Part shown: piece by piece, positions 1-6,068 of the stretch
Layout: every line of letters starts with the position of its first letter
How positions within the stretch are numbered: position 1 is the stretch's first letter
Origin: Aromatoleum sp.
GTDB lineage: Bacteria > Pseudomonadota > Gammaproteobacteria > Burkholderiales > Casimicrobiaceae
Assembly (NCBI GenBank): GCA_010365205.1
Contig: JAAFGU010000121.1
Span: forward strand, 1-7,164
DNA: 7,164 bases
Direction: 5' to 3'
The notes under the pieces: generated by a model
Databases searched by the model: none
What the model was told of the DNA's origin: nothing
What the model saw: the letters and a program-made list of their open reading frames with translations, nothing else
Position numbers and translations under genes: made by a program

Positions 1-190
1 GCTCGACCGCGGCGCGCTCCGCGAGCCGAAACAGCGGCAGCGGGCCGCGGATCCCGACGTGGACGGCGCCGCCCGCATCGTGCAGGGCTCGTGCTCCCTT
101 GATGGAGGCGCGATGATAACCGTGGCGGCGACCACGTCGGTGACGGAGGTCAGGTTGCGCGTGCGTGATGTCCCGCCGTGGTGTCGACAC
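1..190 (-). CDS. Partial unidentified protein, cut by left edge (start uncertain)
   Basis: One minus-strand frame stays open from the DUF1850 stop region to the window edge. The half nearest the edge looks like real protein, containing the segments IKGARALHDAGGAVHVGIRG and PLPLFRLAERAAVE, with mostly G or C at third codon positions. The only start I see in this frame is a GTG at 188-190, which would overlap the DUF1850 gene by about 40 bases; the first 25 residues from it are rich in Arg and His and not convincing. A different frame looks coding around 110-145 (VTDVVAATVIIA), so the true start may lie there with a frameshift between, or the gene may begin at a non-standard codon. I do not recognise the family. 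It lies downstream of the transporter genes on the same strand and could be the next gene of that transcript. Confidence 0.3.
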   Translation of the reverse strand, partial: MSTPRRDITHAQPDLRHRRGRRHGYHRASIKGARALHDAGGAVHVGIRGPLPLFRLAERAAVE

Positions 191-557
191 ACGGCCGGAC
201 GACGACGGCGCCGCCCGCGGCGGCCGGCCCGACCAGCGCGCCCAGAGTCTGGCAGCGATCTTGCCAGCACAGCGTGTAGTCGGGCGTGTACGGCGCCAGC
301 GTCAGGCGCAGTTCGGGCAAATCGGTGCCCGGCTGCCACGTCCACCACCCGTCGCGCAGGACCGCGGACGGCGGCGGCTCCATACCGGCGCCCGTGCCCT
401 GGACGCGCGCTTCGACCAGTTGCAGACCGTCGCCGTGCTGCCGATACCGCTCCTCCCAGCGCGTCTTCTGCACCGAGTGATCCCATGCGAGCGTAAATTC
501 CGGCGCCGGCAGCGTCGCGCGGACGACGCCTGCGACAAGTAGGCAGACCGGATTCAC
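150..557 (-). CDS. DUF1850 family protein, TAXI-TRAP transporter partner
   Basis: A 135-residue protein whose features match DUF1850, a family of unknown function found next to fused TRAP permeases of the TAXI type. Visible family features are a hydrophobic N-terminus (about residues 3-16, a possible signal or membrane anchor), the segment HSVQKTRWEERYR, then GTGAGMEPP, a WWTWQPG segment, and a C-terminal CWQDRC with two cysteines that may form a disulfide outside the cytoplasm. I chose the GTG at 555-557, 19 bases after the permease stop. The longer frame from an ATG at 677 would overlap the permease by about 100 bases and begins with Arg/Ser-rich sequence unlike the family. No strong Shine-Dalgarno sequence precedes the GTG, so translation probably depends on the upstream gene. 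Membership is secure on motifs and position; the role (accessory or quality factor for the transporter, or something else) is unknown. Confidence 0.82.
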   Translation of the reverse strand: MNPVCLLVAGVVRATLPAPEFTLAWDHSVQKTRWEERYRQHGDGLQLVEARVQGTGAGMEPPPSAVLRDGWWTWQPGTDLPELRLTLAPYTPDYTLCWQDRCQTLGALVGPAAAGGAVVVRPCVDTTAGHHARAT

Positions 558-576
558 GGCAGTAGCGGACTCGAGT

Positions 577-2676
577 TCAGCTTCTTGCCGCCGGAGGCGG
601 GGCGGGCGCAAGTCGGCCGCGCGTTCTGGCCAGGTGCCAGACGACGAACAACGCACTCGCGACGAAGCCGAGTTCATCGGTCCAAGGCACAGCGGCGACG
701 AGGAGCGACGCAGCTATGAACGCCACGATCCGCTCGCCCCAGTTGAGCGGACCGCGCAGGTAGCCGACTGCCGCGCCGCCCCACAGGCCGATCGCGAGCA
801 CCGCCTTGCCGACGACGTACGCGGTGTCGATCAGGGTGCCGGTCTGCAGCATCAGCGACGGATCGTAGACGGCCATGTACGGGATCACAAAGCCGGCGAT
901 CGCGATGTGCGTCGCCTTCCAGCCGATCTTCATCGGCGACGCCTTAGCGATGGATGCCGCGGCGAACGCAGCCAGCGCCACGGGCGGCGTCAGGTCCGCC
1001 ATGATGCCGAAATAGAAAACGAACATGTGCGAGACGATCAGCGGCACGCCGAGCTTCAGCAGCGCCGGCGCGGCGATGGCGCTGGTGATGATGTAGTTCG
1101 GGATCGTCGGAATGCCCATGCCGAGGATCAGGCAGACGATCATCGTCAGCAGCAGCGACAGAAAGAGGCTCCTGCTGCCGATGTTCAGCACGAATTCGGC
1201 AAAGTTCGACGCGGCGCCGGTCAGCGTCAGCACGCCGATGATGACGCCGACGATCGCGCAGGCGACGCCGACGGCCACCGCCTGCTTAGCGCCGTCGACC
1301 AGACTGCCGCGCATGATCGCGAGCGTCGCGTGGCCGCCCTTGATGACGAAATTGACGGCGACGAGCGTCGAGATCATCACGATGATCGGCCAGATCCCGT
1401 ACTTGAAGAAGCTGGCGGTGCCGAAACCGAGGATCACCCAGAACACGATCCGGAACGGCATCGAGCGGAAGCCGGCGGCGATGCCCACGCCGAGGATCAG
1501 CACCGCAGTCAGCGCCAGCCCGACGATGCCCGAGAACATCGGCGTGAAACCGTCGAACAGCATGAACACCAGAACGGCAAGCGGCAGCAGCAGGTACCAC
1601 TTGCGGCGGATCGCCTCCCACGGATTCGGGCACTCCGACTTCGGCAGGCCGATGAGCCCGGCGCGCCCGGCCTCGAGGTGCACCATCCAGAACGCGGTCG
1701 CGTAGTAGAGGATCGCCGGGATCACCGCCGCCTTGACGATTGCCAGGTACGGCACGTTGAGCGTCTCGGCCATGATAAACGCGACGGCGCCCATCACCGG
1801 CGGCATGATCTGGCCGCCCATGCTCGACGTAGCCTCGACGGCGCCGGCGAACACTGACGTGTAGCCGAAGCGCTTCATCAGCGGGATCGTGAATTGGCCG
1901 ACGGTGAGCACATTGGCGACGCCGGAGCCTGAGATCATCCCCATCATCCCGGACGAGATCACGGCGACCTTTGCCGGGCCGCCGCGCGCGTGGCCGACGA
2001 AGCCGAGCGCGATGTTGTTGAACAGGTTGATCATCCCGGCGTGCTCGAGGAAGCTGCCGAACAGGATGAACAGGAAGATGTACGTCGCCGACACCAGCGT
2101 CGGGATTCCGTACAGGCCCTCGGTGCCGAGGTACAGCGCGCCGACGATCTGATCGAAGCCATAGCCGCGGTGGGCGATCACCGCGGGCAGGTACTGGCCG
2201 AGCAGGCCGTAGGCAAGGAACGTCGCGCAGATGATCGGCAGCGCCAGGCCCAGCACGCGGCGGGCACCTTCGAACACCAGCACGATCACCACGATGCCCA
2301 CGACGAGGTCGGCGACGCTCGGGTCGCCGGAGCGCTGGATCAGGTCGGCCTCGAACATCCAGTGGTACAGCGCGAGCGCGAACGCCAGCGTCGCCAGCAG
2401 CGCGTCGTACCATACGATCCGGTGGCGGTCGGCCTTCGCCGTAATCGGGTGGATCAGGAATGCGAGCAACAGCAGGAAGCCGACGTGGATCGAGCGCGTG
2501 GCAAGACTCGACAGCGGGCTGAAGCCCGCGATCCAGAGCTGGTACGCGGAGAACGCGAGCGCCGCGCCGGCAACGAGCTTCGCCGCGACGCCGGACAGCT
2601 CGCGCTTGACGCCGGTGTCGTCGAACGCGGCCTCGGCGGCCTGCGTGCCGACCTGCTGCACCACAGGCGCCGTCAT
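577..2676 (-). CDS. TRAP transporter fused permease (4TM/12TM type, TAXI class)
   Basis: A 699-residue inner-membrane protein joining the small (DctQ-like) and large (DctM-like) permease parts of a TRAP transporter, which drives solute uptake with an ion gradient and a periplasmic binding protein. Residues 1-160 hold the first hydrophobic segments. Residues 190-600 are the large domain, with recognisable family blocks: SGSGVANVLTVG (249-260), GGQIMPPVMGAVAF (287-300), GMGIPTIPNYIITS (519-532) and ADLTPPVALAAF (560-571). The C-terminal 80 residues contain two more hydrophobic stretches and resemble the DUF3394-type tail of this family. The ATG at 2674-2676 overlaps the binding-protein stop as ATGA, indicating translational coupling; a longer in-frame start further right would read through that gene in an Arg-rich wrong frame. 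Residues about 402-450 look like extra hydrophobic sequence between the usual helices. The substrate cannot be read from the sequence; organic acids and amino acids are known for the class. Confidence 0.93.
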   Translation of the reverse strand: MTAPVVQQVGTQAAEAAFDDTGVKRELSGVAAKLVAGAALAFSAYQLWIAGFSPLSSLATRSIHVGFLLLLAFLIHPITAKADRHRIVWYDALLATLAFALALYHWMFEADLIQRSGDPSVADLVVGIVVIVLVFEGARRVLGLALPIICATFLAYGLLGQYLPAVIAHRGYGFDQIVGALYLGTEGLYGIPTLVSATYIFLFILFGSFLEHAGMINLFNNIALGFVGHARGGPAKVAVISSGMMGMISGSGVANVLTVGQFTIPLMKRFGYTSVFAGAVEATSSMGGQIMPPVMGAVAFIMAETLNVPYLAIVKAAVIPAILYYATAFWMVHLEAGRAGLIGLPKSECPNPWEAIRRKWYLLLPLAVLVFMLFDGFTPMFSGIVGLALTAVLILGVGIAAGFRSMPFRIVFWVILGFGTASFFKYGIWPIIVMISTLVAVNFVIKGGHATLAIMRGSLVDGAKQAVAVGVACAIVGVIIGVLTLTGAASNFAEFVLNIGSRSLFLSLLLTMIVCLILGMGIPTIPNYIITSAIAAPALLKLGVPLIVSHMFVFYFGIMADLTPPVALAAFAAASIAKASPMKIGWKATHIAIAGFVIPYMAVYDPSLMLQTGTLIDTAYVVGKAVLAIGLWGGAAVGYLRGPLNWGERIVAFIAASLLVAAVPWTDELGFVASALFVVWHLARTRGRLAPAPPPAARS

Positions 2677-3635
2677 TTCAGCAGGCCGATTTCCCTGTAG
2701 TACTTCTCGGCGCCCGGGTGCAGCGGCACCGGCATCCCGTCGAGCGCGTGCTTGGGGTCGAGCGCCCTGGCGGCCGAATGCGCGGCGACGAGCTGGTCGA
2801 GCCCGGTCCACAGCGCCTTCGTCATCCCGTACACCGTCTCGTCGCTGACGCCGTCGTGCGTGACGAGGTAGTTCTGAACCGCGACGGCGGGCACGTCGGC
2901 GGTCTGGCCGCGATACGTGTTGGCGGGGATCGTCGCCGGCACGTACGCCGGGTCGTTGGTCTTCTTGATGACGTCGGCGGGGATCGTGACGACGACGATG
3001 TCGACCGACGTCGCGAGGTCGCGCAGCGCCGACACGCCGAGGCCCGCCGACTGCAGCGTGACGTCGAGCTGCCGGTTCTTCATCAGCTCGACCGACTCGC
3101 CGAACGGCAGATACTCGACCTTCGCGAAGTCCTTGTAGGTGATGCCAGCGGCGTTGAGGATGGTCCGCGCGTTGAGCTCGGTGCCGGACTTCGGCGCGCC
3201 GACCGAGATCTTCTTGCCCTTGAGGTCGGCGATCGACTTGATGCCGGCGTCCGCGCGGGCGACGATCTGGATGTAGTTGGGGTAGATCGCCGCGACGCCG
3301 CGCAGCTTCTTCAGGGGCGCCTTGAAGCCGGCCTCCTCGTTGCCTTTCCACGCGTCGGAGAGCGAATCGCCGAGCGTGAACGCGATCTCGCCGCGCCCGG
3401 CCTGAAGCAGGTTCAGGTTCTCGACCGACGCTTTGGTCGCCTGCACCGACGTCTTCAGCGCCGGCATCGCCTTGCCGATGTTGTTGGCGAGCGCCACGCC
3501 GAGCGGATAGTAGACGCCGCTGGTGCCGCCGGTGAGCACGTTGACGAACGTCTCCGCGGCCGACGCCGGCAGAGAAACGGCGAACGCGAGGGCGAGCGAC
3601 GCGAGAGTGGCGAAGCTGCGGGCAGTGCGAATCAT
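2673..3635 (-). CDS. TAXI family TRAP transporter periplasmic solute-binding protein
   Basis: A 320-residue exported protein that captures the substrate and delivers it to the fused permease encoded just downstream. Residues 1-27 are a Sec signal peptide: a basic start (MIRTAR), a hydrophobic core, and a likely cleavage after ASA before AETF. The mature part has the blocks typical of TAXI proteins: GGTSGVYYPLG (36-46) near its N-terminus, SVENLNLLQAG (70-80), AIYPNYIQIVAR (116-127), VGAPKSGTE (145-153) and the C-terminal HPGAEKYYREIG (306-317). The length is normal for the family. A strong Shine-Dalgarno GGAGG (3640-3644) lies four bases before the ATG. It is the first gene of the transporter operon, downstream of a TATAAT hexamer. 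The glycine-rich loop and the central Arg/Lys-containing segments fit an anionic ligand, but the substrate is unknown. Confidence 0.94.
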   Translation of the reverse strand: MIRTARSFATLASLALAFAVSLPASAAETFVNVLTGGTSGVYYPLGVALANNIGKAMPALKTSVQATKASVENLNLLQAGRGEIAFTLGDSLSDAWKGNEEAGFKAPLKKLRGVAAIYPNYIQIVARADAGIKSIADLKGKKISVGAPKSGTELNARTILNAAGITYKDFAKVEYLPFGESVELMKNRQLDVTLQSAGLGVSALRDLATSVDIVVVTIPADVIKKTNDPAYVPATIPANTYRGQTADVPAVAVQNYLVTHDGVSDETVYGMTKALWTGLDQLVAAHSAARALDPKHALDGMPVPLHPGAEKYYREIGLLK

Positions 3636-3639
3636 GAAT

Positions 3640-3644
3640 CCTCC
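3640..3644 (-). promoter_or_regulatory. Shine-Dalgarno of the TAXI binding-protein gene
   Basis: GGAGG on the minus strand, four bases upstream of the ATG at 3633-3635. It is the strongest ribosome binding site in the transporter operon and fixes this start. The permease and DUF1850 genes lack an equally good site, in keeping with coupled translation from this one. Confidence 0.8.
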
Positions 3645-3665
3645 AGGGATGGCGCAACGCGGTCG

Positions 3666-3682
3666 GCGCCGCCCTTCGGCGC
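3666..3682 (-). promoter_or_regulatory. Hairpin in the leader of the TAXI-TRAP operon
   Basis: GCGCCG (3666-3671) and CGGCGC (3677-3682) are perfect 6-base inverted arms around a 5-base loop. The hairpin lies between the candidate -10 box and the Shine-Dalgarno sequence, so it would be in the 5' untranslated leader of the transporter mRNA. It has no following U-run, so it is not a classical terminator. In DNA this GC-rich, a 6-base stem can occur by chance. Confidence 0.3.
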
Positions 3683-3712
3683 ACCGGATGCCGGGCAGTC
3701 TGTCGCCGGGAA

Positions 3713-3718
3713 ATTATA
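3713..3718 (-). promoter_or_regulatory. Candidate -10 box (TATAAT) for the TAXI-TRAP operon
   Basis: The minus strand reads TATAAT, a perfect sigma-70-type -10 hexamer, in a short AT-rich island inside very GC-rich DNA, about 78 bases upstream of the binding-protein start. No good TTGACA-like -35 is visible at a 16-18 base spacing. Instead the interrupted inverted repeat GGCGC-TT-GCGCC (3725-3736) occupies the spacer region, where an activator or repressor could bind. The position and strand fit the operon; promoter function is inferred. Confidence 0.45.
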
Positions 3719-3795
3719 GCGCATGGCGCTTGCGCCGGCCCCGGGGTGGACGCCATGGCGGCGGCATGCCAACATCGCCGCCGCCGACGGATTCT

Positions 3796-3805
3796 GGAAA
3801 GGCGG
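3796..3805 (+). promoter_or_regulatory. Ribosome binding site deciding the Mpo1-like start
   Basis: GGAAAGGCGG is purine-rich, with its AAAGG core 7 bases before the ATG at 3810. It supports this start over the ATG at 3723, which has no such site and would add 29 residues without family similarity. Confidence 0.65.
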
Positions 3806-3809
3806 ACGC

Positions 3810-4235
3810 ATGCGCAGGGTCGACCAACTGTTCGCGCGTTACGGCGAATCGCACCGTCACCCGGCGAACAAGGCGATCCACTGGGTCTGCGTGCCGCTGA
3901 TCACTTGGAGCCTGCTGGCGATGCTGTGGTCGGCGTCGCCCGCCGTCGCGTCTGTCTTCATCGCCGCTGCACTCGTGTTCTACCTCTGGCTGTCGCTGCC
4001 GATCGCGTTCGGCATGCTGGCGGTCTGCGCGGTGCTGGTCTTTCCGCTGACGCTATTCAAGACGAACATGCTGATCGTCGCGTTCGCGGTATTCGTCGCC
4101 GCCTGGATCGGCCAGTTCATCGGACACCGGATCGAGGGGAAGAAGCCGTCGTTCCTCGAGGACGTCAAGTTTCTGCTCGTCGGTCCCGCGTGGATGCTGG
4201 GGTTCGTCTATCGGCGCCTGGGCATCGCTTACTAG
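3810..4235 (+). CDS. DUF962/Mpo1-like membrane protein
   Basis: A 141-residue integral membrane protein of the DUF962 (Mpo1/YGL010w) family. The yeast member is an Fe(II)-dependent dioxygenase that shortens 2-hydroxy fatty acids by alpha-oxidation; bacterial members are mostly uncharacterised. The conserved histidine-bearing segments are present: HRHPANKAIHWVCVPLI (15-31) with His15, His17, Asn20 and His24, and WIGQFIGHRIEGKKPSF (99-115) with the Gly-His pair at 105-106 and Glu109. About four hydrophobic segments (roughly 24-42, 45-63, 66-82, 86-104) alternate with these, and a short hydrophobic stretch near 121-132 precedes a basic C-terminus. Size and motifs are normal for the family. It diverges from the transporter operon, sharing 174 bases of upstream DNA, and converges on the FHA gene. 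Family assignment is secure; fatty-acid dioxygenase activity in this organism is inferred. Confidence 0.88.
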   Translation: MRRVDQLFARYGESHRHPANKAIHWVCVPLITWSLLAMLWSASPAVASVFIAAALVFYLWLSLPIAFGMLAVCAVLVFPLTLFKTNMLIVAFAVFVAAWIGQFIGHRIEGKKPSFLEDVKFLLVGPAWMLGFVYRRLGIAY

Positions 4236-4283
4236 CGGGTTGTATTCCCGCCGGTGCGCGCAACGATCGTTCGAGCGGCGCGC
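4235..4283. terminator. Hairpin-forming sequence between convergent genes (weak terminator candidate)
   Basis: The 99-base gap between the converging Mpo1-like and FHA genes starts with the arms GCGGG (4235-4239) and CCCGC (4247-4251) around a 7-base loop. It continues with GCGCGC (4256-4261) and GCGCGC (4278-4283) flanking the 10-base palindrome AACGATCGTT (4262-4271). These could fold on either strand, as a bidirectional terminator would, but neither has a clear T-run. I see nothing further in the rest of the gap up to 4334. Confidence 0.3.
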
Positions 4284-4334
4284 AAAAGACGCCGTTGTGA
4301 CCGCAGCTGTACCGTGAGTAGGCGCAGTCTTCGG

Positions 4335-5021
4335 TCAGTCGAGCAGGAATTCCAGGCTTTCGTCGGCGATGTCGATCACGTCGCCGTTGCGCAACGGGTG
4401 CGGCTCCGCGCCGATCGACTGGTGGTTCACGCGCGGGTAACGGCGTCCTTCGACGTGGGTGATGAAATAGCCGTGGGGCCGGCGCGTGACGACCGCCAGC
4501 CGGTGCCCGCCTTTGCCGAACGCGGCGACGACCCGGTCGAGCTCGATCGTGCTCCCCGCGCGAGCGCCGGCCAGCACCTTGACCCGGCCACGCGGAAAAT
4601 GCACCCTTGCCGCGCGCGCAGAGGGCACGCCGTCGTCCGCGTCCTGCGAATCCGGCGCGGGCGAGAGGTCGTCGCCGCCGCGCTGCAACCCCGGGATCAG
4701 CATCGTGCGCTCGAGATCGACATCCGCAGAGGCCCTCGGATTGACGTAGCGCAGGTGGAGCGCGCCGAACTCGACGACGTCGCCGTGCTGCAGGATGTGA
4801 CGGATGATGCGAGTGCCATTGACGAACGTGCCGTTGGAGCTCTGCAGATCTTCGACGATGTGGTCATTGCCGACGCAGGTGATCGCCGCATGCTCCCGGC
4901 TCGCCGCGGGATCGTCGATGACGACGTCGTTGCCCGTGCCCCGGCCCACGGTCAGGCGGTCCTTGTCGAGCCAGCACTGGTGGACGGCAACTCCATCCTT
5001 GCTCAAGACCAGCTTGGCCAT
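4335..5021 (-). CDS. Double FHA domain protein (phosphothreonine reader)
   Basis: A 228-residue soluble protein. Residues 1-93 form a canonical FHA domain, which binds phosphothreonine: Gly26-Arg27 in TVGRG, Ser41 and His44 in SREHAAI, and SSNGTFVNG (61-69). A polar linker (about 94-145) includes ERTMLIPG (104-111), then acidic and Ser/Pro-rich sequence. Residues 146-228 look like a second, degenerate FHA fold: VLAGARAGSTIEL, then FGKGG where the usual Arg is Lys, TRRPHGYFITHVEG (179-192), VNHQSIG (198-204) and a final GDVIDIADESLEFLL. Its phosphopeptide-binding residues are incomplete, so it may be structural. The ATG at 5019-5021 has GAGGGA six bases upstream, inside the 18-base gap after the phosphatase gene, so the two are co-transcribed. 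With the divergent kinase this suggests a reader of kinase output. The target partner is unknown. Confidence 0.9.
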   Translation of the reverse strand: MAKLVLSKDGVAVHQCWLDKDRLTVGRGTGNDVVIDDPAASREHAAITCVGNDHIVEDLQSSNGTFVNGTRIIRHILQHGDVVEFGALHLRYVNPRASADVDLERTMLIPGLQRGGDDLSPAPDSQDADDGVPSARAARVHFPRGRVKVLAGARAGSTIELDRVVAAFGKGGHRLAVVTRRPHGYFITHVEGRRYPRVNHQSIGAEPHPLRNGDVIDIADESLEFLLD

Positions 5022-5039
5022 CGGCGATCCCTCGGTCCC

Positions 5040-5852
5040 TCAGCGCAGCCAGCCGAGCAGGCGTTTGAGCCACGCCGCATGGCTGGCCGCCGGAAACGCC
5101 TTCCGTACTTTCGCGAGAATGACCGAAACGTTGTCATAACCCCCATTGTCCTTGGCCGACTGAACCAGGTGGCCGGCCGCGAGCGGCAAATTGGACCTGA
5201 GCGAATTAAGAATCAACTCGATGTCGGCGTCGTCGACCAGGTCGTTGAGGCCGTCCGAGCAGAGCAGGAAAACATCGCCCGGCAGTGCGTCGTCGTCACG
5301 GACGTGCGTGGAGACACTCGCCTCGATCCCGAGTGCGCGCGTCACCAAGCTGCGATTGTGCGATTCGGCCGCGTCCGCCGCCGCAATGAGCCCGAGCTCG
5401 ATCTGATCGCGAAGCAACGAGTCGTCGCGGGTGAGAAGCTGCAGCCGGCTGTCGCGCAGCCGGTAAATCCGCGAATCTCCGACGTGGGCGAGGGTCACGC
5501 GATTGTCGTAAAAAAGGGCGAGCGCGAGCGTTGTCCCCATGCCCTGGTAGTTGGGATGCGTGCGCGCCGCGGTGAAAACTGCGGTGTTGGCCCGATTTAT
5601 GCTCTTAGTGACTGCCCGTAGTGGTGAATGCGGGTTCGCGGTCGACCTGAATTCGGCCACCTCGGTCTGGAGAGCGCTCAGGATGATCTCAGTCGCCATA
5701 CGGCCCGCCACTTCGCCGGCGCGGTGTCCCCCCATCCCGTCGGCCAGGACCACGACCCCGCGTTCGGGGTCGAACGCGATGCTGTCCTCGTTGAACTGGC
5801 GTACGTTGCCGACATCGGTGCTGGCTGCGACTTCGATAAAATCGTGTGCCAT
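5040..5852 (-). CDS. PP2C-family Ser/Thr protein phosphatase (Stp-like)
   Basis: A 270-residue cytoplasmic metal-dependent phosphatase that removes phosphate from Ser/Thr residues, presumably those added by the divergent kinase. All the metal-binding and core motifs are visible: FNEDS (20-24), VLADGMGGHRAGEVA (35-49), GMGTTLAL (104-111), LAHVGDSRIYRLRD (121-134), VTRALG (170-175), LCSDGL (197-202) and GGYDN (237-241). Metal-ligand aspartates are expected at 23, 38, 200 and 240, so the enzyme should be active. The usual T-x-D-H-S reads TRDDS (141-145), with His replaced by Asp. The C-terminus ends in a short basic amphipathic stretch, WLKRLLGWLR, beyond the catalytic core. The ATG at 5850-5852 fits the family's N-terminus, though its AGGA sits unusually close. 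A candidate promoter lies at 5906-5935, and the gene heads the phosphatase-FHA operon. Confidence 0.94.
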   Translation of the reverse strand: MAHDFIEVAASTDVGNVRQFNEDSIAFDPERGVVVLADGMGGHRAGEVAGRMATEIILSALQTEVAEFRSTANPHSPLRAVTKSINRANTAVFTAARTHPNYQGMGTTLALALFYDNRVTLAHVGDSRIYRLRDSRLQLLTRDDSLLRDQIELGLIAAADAAESHNRSLVTRALGIEASVSTHVRDDDALPGDVFLLCSDGLNDLVDDADIELILNSLRSNLPLAAGHLVQSAKDNGGYDNVSVILAKVRKAFPAASHAAWLKRLLGWLR

Positions 5853-5905
5853 GATCCTACCGCTTCCGGCAATGGGAAAACCGACGTGAATCGCTGGATT
5901 TCAAC

Positions 5906-5935
5906 ATCATATGCATCGAGGCAGGAAAGTATCAC
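5906..5935 (-). promoter_or_regulatory. Candidate promoter for the phosphatase-FHA operon
   Basis: On the minus strand GTGATA (5930-5935; four of six matches to TTGACA) is separated by 18 bases from TATGAT (5906-5911; five of six matches to TATAAT). Transcription would start about 45 bases before the phosphatase ATG. This is the most AT-rich part of the intergenic region. The match was made by eye and the -35 is weak. Confidence 0.4.
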
Positions 5936-5948
5936 AGGTGAGCGAGCC

Positions 5949-6068
5949 ATGAGTCGCTCGGCAGCCCTCCGCTCGCTGGCCGCGACCGGCGCAGGTCGGA
6001 AATGCGGCGCCGCGCCGCTCCCGGCGCCTTCCGTGCACCGTCCTCGACGCGATGGTCGCTGCCGATGA
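5949..6068 (+). CDS. Possible 39-residue leader ORF coupled to the kinase gene
   Basis: An ATG at 5949 preceded by AGGTGAG (5936-5942) with a 6-base spacer opens a 39-codon frame whose TGA (6066-6068) overlaps the kinase ATG as ATGA. The peptide is basic and small (starts MSRSAALRSLAATGAG, ends RPRRDGRCR) with no recognisable domain or membrane segment. The kinase ATG itself has only a weak Shine-Dalgarno sequence, so coupled translation from this ORF would make sense. Against it, codon use is not distinctive, and the frame is open further upstream through the antisense of the phosphatase gene. It may simply be untranslated leader. Confidence 0.33.
   Translation: MSRSAALRSLAATGAGRKCGAAPLPAPSVHRPRRDGRCR

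Noticed and set aside
59..496. 145-codon plus-strand open frame near the left edge
   Set aside because: Becomes Arg/Pro-rich and runs antisense to the DUF1850 gene; it has no family signature.
634..1857. 407-codon plus-strand open frame
   Set aside because: Antisense to the permease; the product is Arg/Asp/His-rich with no domain, a typical shadow in GC-rich DNA.
2718..3719. 333-codon plus-strand open frame
   Set aside because: Antisense to the TAXI binding protein, whose motifs and signal peptide are clear; the product is Arg/Val/Asp-rich and unlike any family I know.
3724..3733. TGGC and TTGC elements resembling a sigma-54 promoter
   Set aside because: They are too close together for the -24/-12 spacing.
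2677..3756. Upstream extension of the permease reading frame to an ATG at 3756
   Set aside because: It runs through the binding-protein gene in another frame and translates to Arg-rich low-complexity sequence. The ATGA junction at 2673-2676 gives a family-like start.
3723..3809. Earlier ATG for the Mpo1-like protein
   Set aside because: It lacks a ribosome binding site and adds residues outside the family; the ATG at 3810 has a good one.
4254..5621. 455-codon plus-strand open frame
   Set aside because: Antisense across both the FHA and phosphatase genes, which have complete motifs. Its length reflects base composition.
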